This document shows positions 57,456-64,000 of a DNA stretch of 64,000 nt, piece by piece (positions within the stretch are counted from its first letter, which is position 1; every line of letters begins with the position of its first letter). This DNA comes from Paguma larvata (Eukaryota; Chordata; Mammalia; Carnivora; Viverridae). The notes beneath the pieces were generated by a model, which saw only the letters and a list, made by a program, of their open reading frames with translations, was not told the DNA's origin and did no database searches. The position numbers and the translations under genes were made by a program. The stretch lies in the NCBI GenBank assembly GCA_030068075.1, contig CM057841.1, forward strand, positions 50,509,030 to 50,573,029, read 5' to 3'.

Positions 57456-59455
57456 GAAAAATACAAGCAACAGAAAAATGTACGTAGTACAAGGTAAGTA
57501 TCACTTGCTGTCCAGATTCCCACTCCCTCCGGCCTGCTCTATAGCAACTACCGTGACCGTATTTGCATCTCCTTCTGGAGATGGTCCCAGATACATATGC
57601 ATACAGGTATGTTTATGTAAACACGTACCTCTTTTGATTTTTTTCCCCACAAAATGGGAGCCTACTATACGTACTATTTTTTTTCTTTGTCCACATAATA
57701 CAGTCAGTATAAAGATCTAAGTGAAGGGTACCATTATATGTGCCTCTATTATACCCTAACATACAACGTAGGGATTATTCAAGCTTGTCAAGACTATTTT
57801 CACTTTAAAAAATCATAAAAATGTCACATATCCTCATCCACATGTTGAAGAACAGACCAAGGAGAGACATACAGCCTATAGTACTCCACTGCTGATCCTT
57901 CCCTCCCCGGCACAAATTACTTAACTCTCAATGGCCTATGAACCTACTTAACAGATTGTTATCCCGCTCACATTCTTGCATCTCGGCACTGAGGTGTAAG
58001 TCGGAAGCACCTGAAATTTGAACATATGCAGAGCCATTTTCTCAGTTATCTGGAATTGTTACTTTTGTTGATTTTCCCTCTATTCCTTCAGGAAAAAAAA
58101 AAAAAGACCTTATTAACTTAAGCTTTCTTGTATACAAAATGCTATGGGCAGCAAGTCTTTACTTAATGGGAACACTGAGAACAGCAACAAAATAAAAATA
58201 GTGATAAAGGCTAAAAACGACAAGCCAGGGTAGCCAGACTGCCATGGACCATGGATTCAGATTTCTCTCCAGTGGACTTCCAAAATGATTCAAGTTCAAA
58301 CACCCATCATGGCATGACATATCTGTGTGTGACAGAAAAGGCCATTCCCATGCGTTAGAACAGCAAAGTGATCTCTGCAGGAATTTCCATCCTTCTGCCC
58401 ACCTAGAACACCGCAACCTCTCCTACATCTAGAGATCTAGCTTTCCTGCAGGAGAACTCACTGGTACAAAGGGTAATGAGCACATTCAATGGGCCACAGC
58501 ACTTTTCACTGCTCCACAAATTATCCAGGGAGTATGTACCATATGTTTCCCCTTTCTCTAAGCTTCTACTTTTGGTTCCTCCTGAAGGCATATCTCATTT
58601 ACTATTGTTGGCATATGTGTCTGTGCTTTTCAGTAAGTGAATAACCCATTGAAAACAACTGCATTAACCATCATCCTATGCTTTATGCTGAGTTGTATAT
58701 ACTTTAACCACTGGAAAGCAGCAATATTTAGTCTAGGGACAAATTTACGTGATACATACTTTATTTGAAAGAAAGTATACTCAGACCAATTGGGGGAAGA
58801 TATGAATACAAAACTGAGCCACATATGGTATCAAAACGGAAAGCAGAGTTTATCACAGATAAGACACATAGTCAGCCATTGATGAAACTATAAGGTTTTA
58901 TTTATAAAATGTAAAAATAAGAAAAATATGTCATAATGTAATTGCAGATATATCTGCAGTTGTGGGTACATTTCCATTTTTGTTAAATGTTTATATGTAA
59001 ACTTTTGTGTAGGTATCATTTCTGAAATGAGTATTTTTCCCTTACATTGACATTACACTCCCTCTCTCATCCTTGTAACGGTTCATGCCTTCTAGATCCA
59101 TCTGCTGAGATGCTGCCTACAGGAAGTAAAAACTGCCACTGTTGTCACATGTGCACATAAAAATGTATTTAATTCATCATATTTTAGATAAGAAAAATAA
59201 ATCAAATACAATTCAATATCATACTTACACCTATAATGTCTAATTATTCTAATAAATAAGTTGAGACTTCTCATAATGTGGATCTCTGGGTGCAAACCAA
59301 TATATATTTTATGTGTGTTCACTTTTGCTGACTAGATAATTAACATCTTTTCCTTTGATCAACATTTCATGCCCTCCAAAAGGTAAAATCTATATAGCTC
59401 CAAACATTTAGTAACATGTTTTATAAAACTTCGAGACTGTCATCCATTTATACGT
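57456..59455. other. Unassigned sequence
   Basis: No gene or named repeat recognised over about 2 kb. AT-rich from 58.6 kb on. Confidence 0.45.
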
Positions 59456-59459
59456 ATAC

Positions 59460-59640
59460 TAATCAATAATGCTATGATAATCGTAATCCATCTACTGAGT
59501 TCCTTAAATGTCCCATTTAGTCCTTGTAACAACCTTGTAAGGTAAATATTATTACCAAGGCAGGAAACTGACACCCGGGGATCTAATATGTCAAGGATTT
59601 ATATGGCATATGAGATTCAAACCTATTGTAGACAAGCTCT
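59460..59640 (-). repeat. MIR SINE fragment
   Basis: Antisense MIR: 'tccttgtaacaaccttgtaaggtaaatattattacc', 'caggaaactgacac', then 'gagattcaaacct', matching 'cctcacaacaaccctgtgaggtaggtattattatc...gaggaaactgaggc...gattcgaaccc'. Confidence 0.75.
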
Positions 59641-60035
59641 TTTTATGTGGCAAAGAGTGAAGACATGGCCACAGACTTTTACCATTGCCACAAGCAATAG
59701 CAGAAGAATTGGGGAGAATGCTCTATCTCGGTTCTGTTGTGAAAGTCCCAGAGAAAGAATATGATAGACCCATTGGAACCATGTGCTCACTCCAGGCCCA
59801 TTCATGTTGGCCATATGCATTTACTATTACTGTTGGCCACACTGAAATCATATACCCACTTTGTGGTCAATGGACAGAAAACTGAGTGGAAGCCCCCACC
59901 AGCATTCTACAGAATGGGTGCTAGGGGTGAATAAGTTCCCCACAGAAAGATAAGTGATCTTACCAGAGGAAGGAGGACAGTGCCACATTAAATACACACA
60001 CACAGCACAACACGACTTCAAATTGCTTTAACACA
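59641..60035. other. Unassigned sequence
   Basis: Nothing recognised. A short CA run at about 59995-60005. Confidence 0.5.
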
Positions 60036-60039
60036 CCTA

Positions 60040-60345
60040 CCAATGAAAAGTAGGTCTGAGTCCTCTAACTTGAACCCGGTTCATGCCAGCTTGACTAATA
60101 GAATATGATAGTAGTGATACTGTACAGTTTCCTGGCCAAAGAAGTAAGAAACCAGCAGCTATTCTATCTCTTGAAATGCTCTCTCTTGGAAACAGGCCAC
60201 AATGATACAGCTAAGTTTGTGGGGAAAGCCAGGCAGAGAAGAAGGAAGGTCAAAAGTCCGTATCCCCAGGAGAGCTCGCAGCCAATAGCCAGGACCAAGT
60301 GGCCAATCAGGTGTGTGAGCCTCAGGCAAGCCCGCCCAGTGATGC
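60040..60345 (+). repeat. LTR-like old repeat, 5' part
   Basis: Words 'cagcttgactaatagaatatg', 'gtagtgatactgtacagtttcctggcc', 'tctctcttggaaacaggccac' and 'gggaaagccaggcag' follow the 'ctaatagaatgtggcagaagtgacactg...ctctcttggaa...gccacc' order of old MaLR/ERVL-class LTRs. The 142-codon frame at 60105-60533 begins in it and is incidental. Confidence 0.45.
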
Positions 60346-61860
60346 TGCATGAAGCAGAGGTAAGAGTCCTGCTGAAATCGCCTATCTGTGATCTAATTAC
60401 TCAGGGCACTGCCATTAAGCACTGGGGGCATCTGTTATACAAAAATGGAACAACAACGGGTCACCAAATTTTCACTCTTCCCTTTGCATTGAGCACACAA
60501 ACTTTGTTCAGTGTCTTTTCCATAGTCCTCTGAGTCCCCACCACCGTACCAAACATATTGTAGCTGTGCTATAAATACTCATGAAATAATTGAATTATAC
60601 ATTTCAAAGGTATTATCATCTCTTTGTAATGAGATGAACGGTACCAAGGACTAGGTGAACTGCAAAAGTGGTTCTCTGGCTGAATTGGAAAATTTTCATA
60701 TGTAAGTCAAATCCATTACCCATTATGACCCTTAGAACAGTCTCTCTCTGTTAAGTAAAATCCAACTCTTCTTCTCATAGAACAATATGATGGGGTGTGG
60801 TGAATGTCTTCTAAACTTTAAAAATAAGAATGCTAAAATATCTGGAAAAAGAGCTATAAACCAGCAGCACTAGCTAAACGTGGAGAGCAAGTCTTGGGAT
60901 TTGAGGAAGCAACTGATATCTACTTTCTGTACCATTTTCATTTATTCCAAATAAACAAGCACTAAAATGTTATAATTTTAAGTGACATTAAATTATATCT
61001 AGTAAGGAAATCTACCAGAATGTTAGCAGCCAGTATTGTGATTATGGGATTATGAGGGTTATACAACGATATTTAATATCTAAGTCATATACTGACAGTG
61101 AATGTGTATTTCCCTATAGTTCCCAAAGAATTTAAAATTTTTATCCATTAAGATCCCAAATTTTAAGTAACAGAAAAAAAATCAATGTACATTATCGGGA
61201 TATGTCACGCTAAATCAACTGTAATACATACCAAGCTCAGATTCACCTATGAAAAGAATAACCCAAGTCCACGTGCGCCAAGGACCATTGTGGGAAAGTT
61301 GTGCTCTAGGACACAGCACCAATAATAATACAGCACGTCACTTCCTTGATTAAACCTTTTTATTCGTGAAGGTTTTATCTTGCTATGGCAGCATTTTCAG
61401 GAAAGGAGCTTGAAACATGCCCTTGCTGGCGTTCAGGGCTAAGCGAGAAGATGGTAAGGAGCCCATCCGTGTGGGCCTCTGAGGCGCAAGCACGGCTAAG
61501 GGATACTCAATCTTTGATACTTCCAAAGCTTTCACACTTTTGTAAAAGGCAGAAGCTTTGGTTAATACGCCACCTCAGATTCTCTTCAGCTATAACTGAA
61601 AACTTTCTCTGGACACAAAATTTCAGGTTACTCACACTATGGTTCCAGATCTTCTATCAGTGGATTAAGTTAATTTTCTGTCCAGATTACAAGTTATCAA
61701 AGACCAAGCACTTTATTCACTCATTTATATATCCAATCTACAGCTAAAGAGCAGGTTTAAGTGGAAGATACATAATAGTTCTGTAATCTAAATGTCCAAA
61801 AGGATGACCTCTTGTCTGCTATGGGCTGTTAGCTGCCTATCCAAGTAGATCCCTACTCTC
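60346..61860. other. Unassigned sequence
   Basis: No gene recognised. A 120-codon frame at 61385-61747 (+) has no domain and no promoter or splice evidence. Confidence 0.4.
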
Positions 61861-61869
61861 TGTAAAATG

Positions 61870-62218
61870 AGAAACAGAGAGCAGAATGGTGGTTTCCAGG
61901 GTCTTGGGAAGTAGGTGAAGTGGAAGGATGCCGGTTAAAGGATACAAACTTTAAAGTATAAGATGATTAAGTTTTGAAGATGTACAGCATGGTGACTACA
62001 GTTAATAAAGATGTATAGGATATCTGAAATTTCCTAAGAGTATAGATCTTAAGAGTTCTCAACACATACACACAAAAAACCAGTAACTATATGAGGTGAT
62101 GTATTATATTAATTAGCTCAATTGTGATGATCATTTCACAACATATACATATATCAAACTCATACTTTCTATCTTAAATATATACAATTTTTACCTGTCA
62201 ATGATACTTCAATAAAGC
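61870..62218 (+). mobile_element. Old L1 (L1M) 3'UTR
   Basis: 'agcagaatggtggtttccagggtcttggg', 'gatgtacagcatggtgactacagttaataaag', 'gagtatagatcttaagagttctcaac', 'aactatatgaggtgatg', 'gatgatcatttcacaacatatac' and the end 'caatgatacttcaataaagct' match the classic old-L1 3'UTR, sense. Confidence 0.9.
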
Positions 62219-62221
62219 TAG

Positions 62222-63225
62222 GGGAGGAAATGGGCAGAAGACTTAATGGACACCTCACCAAAGAAATCCACATGGCAAATAAGCATGTGAAAAGATGCTC
62301 CACACATCATTTGTCATCAGAAAAATGGAAATGAAAACAAAAAGATCCCAACTGCTGATCGATCAGGAGGCCAAAATTCAGAACACAAAACCAAATGTTT
62401 ATGAGGGTGTGGAGCAACCGGAACTCTCATCCACTGCTAGCAGAAATATAAAATAGTACAGACACTTTGGAAGACAGTTGATCGAGTTTCCTACAAAACT
62501 AAACATACCTCTACCATACAATCCATCAATCATACTCCTTACTATTTACCCAAAGGAGCTGAAAACTTTTGTCCACACAGAAGTCTACACACACACATAT
62601 ATTTGTGGCAGTTTTATTCACGAATGCCCAAACCTGGAAGCAACCAAGATGTCTTTCAGTAGGTGAATGAACGAATAAATCGTGATACATCCAGACAATG
62701 GAATACTATTCAACGCTAAAAAAAATCATCTATCAAGCCGTAAAAAGACAAGGAGGAAACAAATGCATATTACCACGGGAAAGAAGAAAATCTGAAAAGG
62801 AAAGATACTGTATGATTCCCATTATATGACTAAATCAGGAATTGAGGAGGAGGGAGGGATGAGTAAGTGGAGCACAGAAGATCTTCAAGGCAGTGAAACT
62901 ATTCTATATGATATTATGGTGACACATACGTGTCACTATACATTTGTCCAAACCCACCATGTGTAACACCAAGAGTGAAGCCTAATATATGTAAACTATG
63001 GACTCTGAATGATAAGGATATATCACAGCAGGCTCAAGGACGGTAACTATACCACTCTGGTATATGATGTTGATAGCTGGGGTGGTTGCAGGGCGGGGGG
63101 GGGGGGGGGGACAAGGGATATACGCATGGCAATTCTCTGTACTTTCTGCTACTCTTTGTACTAAATTTTCCTTGAACCTAAAATTGCTCTTAAAAATAAG
63201 GCTTATTAATTAAAACAACAGAGTC
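62222..63225 (+). mobile_element. Old L1 (L1M/L1ME) ORF2 end and 3'UTR
   Basis: Follows the previous L1 directly. Starts in ORF2 ('gaggaaatgggcagaagac'), continues 'aaaagatgctccacacatc', 'gagggtgtggagcaaccgg', a 62-codon open remnant at 62478-62666, 'ggaatactattcaacgc', and a 3'UTR ending 'caattctctgtactttctgc', 'ccttgaacctaaaattgctcttaaaaataagg'. It contains a G16 run and a GTGACAC/GTGTCAC inverted repeat. Confidence 0.88.
63095..63110. repeat. G16 homopolymer
   Basis: Sixteen G in a row preceded by GGGC, in the L1 3'UTR. Able to form G-quadruplex structures and prone to length error in sequencing. Confidence 0.95.
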
Positions 63226-64000
63226 AAGGAAAAATGTTAATCTTCATCTCTGGGCTATGAAAACATGCTTTACTTTTCCATACTTTTCTATGCCGTCCAA
63301 ATTAATCACTATTAAAATTTTTTGAATGATTTTATTTTCTAGTCGGAAAAAAATGTGTATTTACTGATGATATCTGAAGATTTTCCTCCTTCTCTTGATT
63401 CCCACTACTGCTACTCTAATCGTTCATAAACTCACGTCTGCACTACTAGCAAGAGTACCCAAGTTCCCCATCATCCCATTTATGCTCAGGTTCATCCTAT
63501 ATATATTACTCTTCCTTAAGTACCATTTCACCATGCCATTAGCTTTCCCAAAATCTCAGGTGTATCCACTGTCGTCCTCTTAACTCCCTCCAATCTCTCC
63601 TGGGCTGATGCACCCTCCCTGCCCACATCCACACTTCTCCATTCATTTCTTCAAATATTCCAAGCCATGGTGATTGTTTTTATTCTACTACTTTCCATAA
63701 AAAGCATAGGCCAAGGCTTTAGGAAATTGACTCATAACCAAGATGCACCACATACTGGCTTCAAGGTCTGCGGTAGAAAGTAGAATCTCCCAGACCAGAT
63801 TTTAAACTGTGTCCTCTAAGGGACCATGCATTACCTTTGCCCTCCATGTTATCAACTCCACTTCTAATGGATCCACTGACATGATAAATGGAACCCACTT
63901 TAAAATACTTTAGTAAAAATACATGAGATAAATAAATTAAAAAAAAAGGGATGTAAGGTTGAACTTTGCTGAATATGGACATTCATTATATGGGGATTTT
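63226..64000. other. Unassigned sequence to the window end
   Basis: No gene recognised. Pyrimidine-rich 63380-63640 may be part of an old L2-type repeat, but the match is too weak to assign. Confidence 0.4.

Noticed and set aside
60105..60533. Longest simple open frame outside L1 on + (142 codons)
   Set aside because: It begins in an LTR-like old repeat, has no recognisable domain, no signal of coding constraint that I can see, and a length expected by chance in 64 kb.
61385..61747. 120-codon open frame on +
   Set aside because: No domain, no splice sites or promoter that I can support. Treated as chance.

Overview
This window reads as nuclear DNA of a carnivore, most likely a cat (Felidae or a close feliform). 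The main reason is at least 16 copies of a tRNA-derived SINE. Their heads carry a tRNA-like A box and B box, followed by a CT-rich stretch and an AAATAAATAAA-type tail, which is the felid form of the CAN-SINE (SINEC) family. The LINE-1 copies are also of carnivore type. The sequence is AT-rich. I found no exon, tRNA, rRNA or other host gene that I can support; the open reading frames are short and fall in repeats or look like chance. The window is best read as intergenic DNA or a very large intron. I see no bacterial-type operons, CRISPR arrays or insertion sequences.

Layout. 1-10 kb: mostly unassigned sequence with four SINEs (4.1-5.0 kb and 8.9 kb), an LTR-like remnant (6.3 kb), a MER5-type DNA transposon (8.3 kb) and two stretches that look like candidate conserved non-coding DNA. 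10.8-14.1 kb: a chain of old repeats (L1 3' end, MLT1-type LTR, L1ME-type 3' ends, another LTR-like element). 14.1-20.7 kb: mainly unassigned, with MIR and L2 pieces and a CA microsatellite. 20.7-24 kb: a 5'-truncated L1, a full-length MIR, and an old L1M ORF2 fragment split by two SINEs. 25.5-33.2 kb: the main feature, a nearly full-length decayed L1 in + orientation with 5'UTR, ORF1 and ORF2. It is interrupted by three SINEs, one of them inside another. It is followed by a short polyadenylated transcript-like segment joined directly to a second, 5'-truncated L1. 33.5-35.4 kb: two MLT1 LTRs in opposite orientation. 36-40.8 kb: an unnamed old repeat, a TAATTA-rich segment, SINEs and an L1/HAL1-like remnant. 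41-61 kb: mostly unassigned, with SINEs, L2, MIR, MER5 and LTR-like pieces. 61.9-63.2 kb: two old L1M 3' ends in tandem.

Nothing here works together as a pathway. The content is a record of successive retrotransposition: MIR, L2, MER5 and MaLR first, then L1M, then carnivore L1, then felid SINEs, ordered by nesting and decay. Repeat family names come from recognising consensus features by eye, so subfamily names and edges (about 10-30 bp) are approximate. The most unusual structure is the join at 32.4-33.2 kb, which may be a template-switch chimera made by the L1 machinery.
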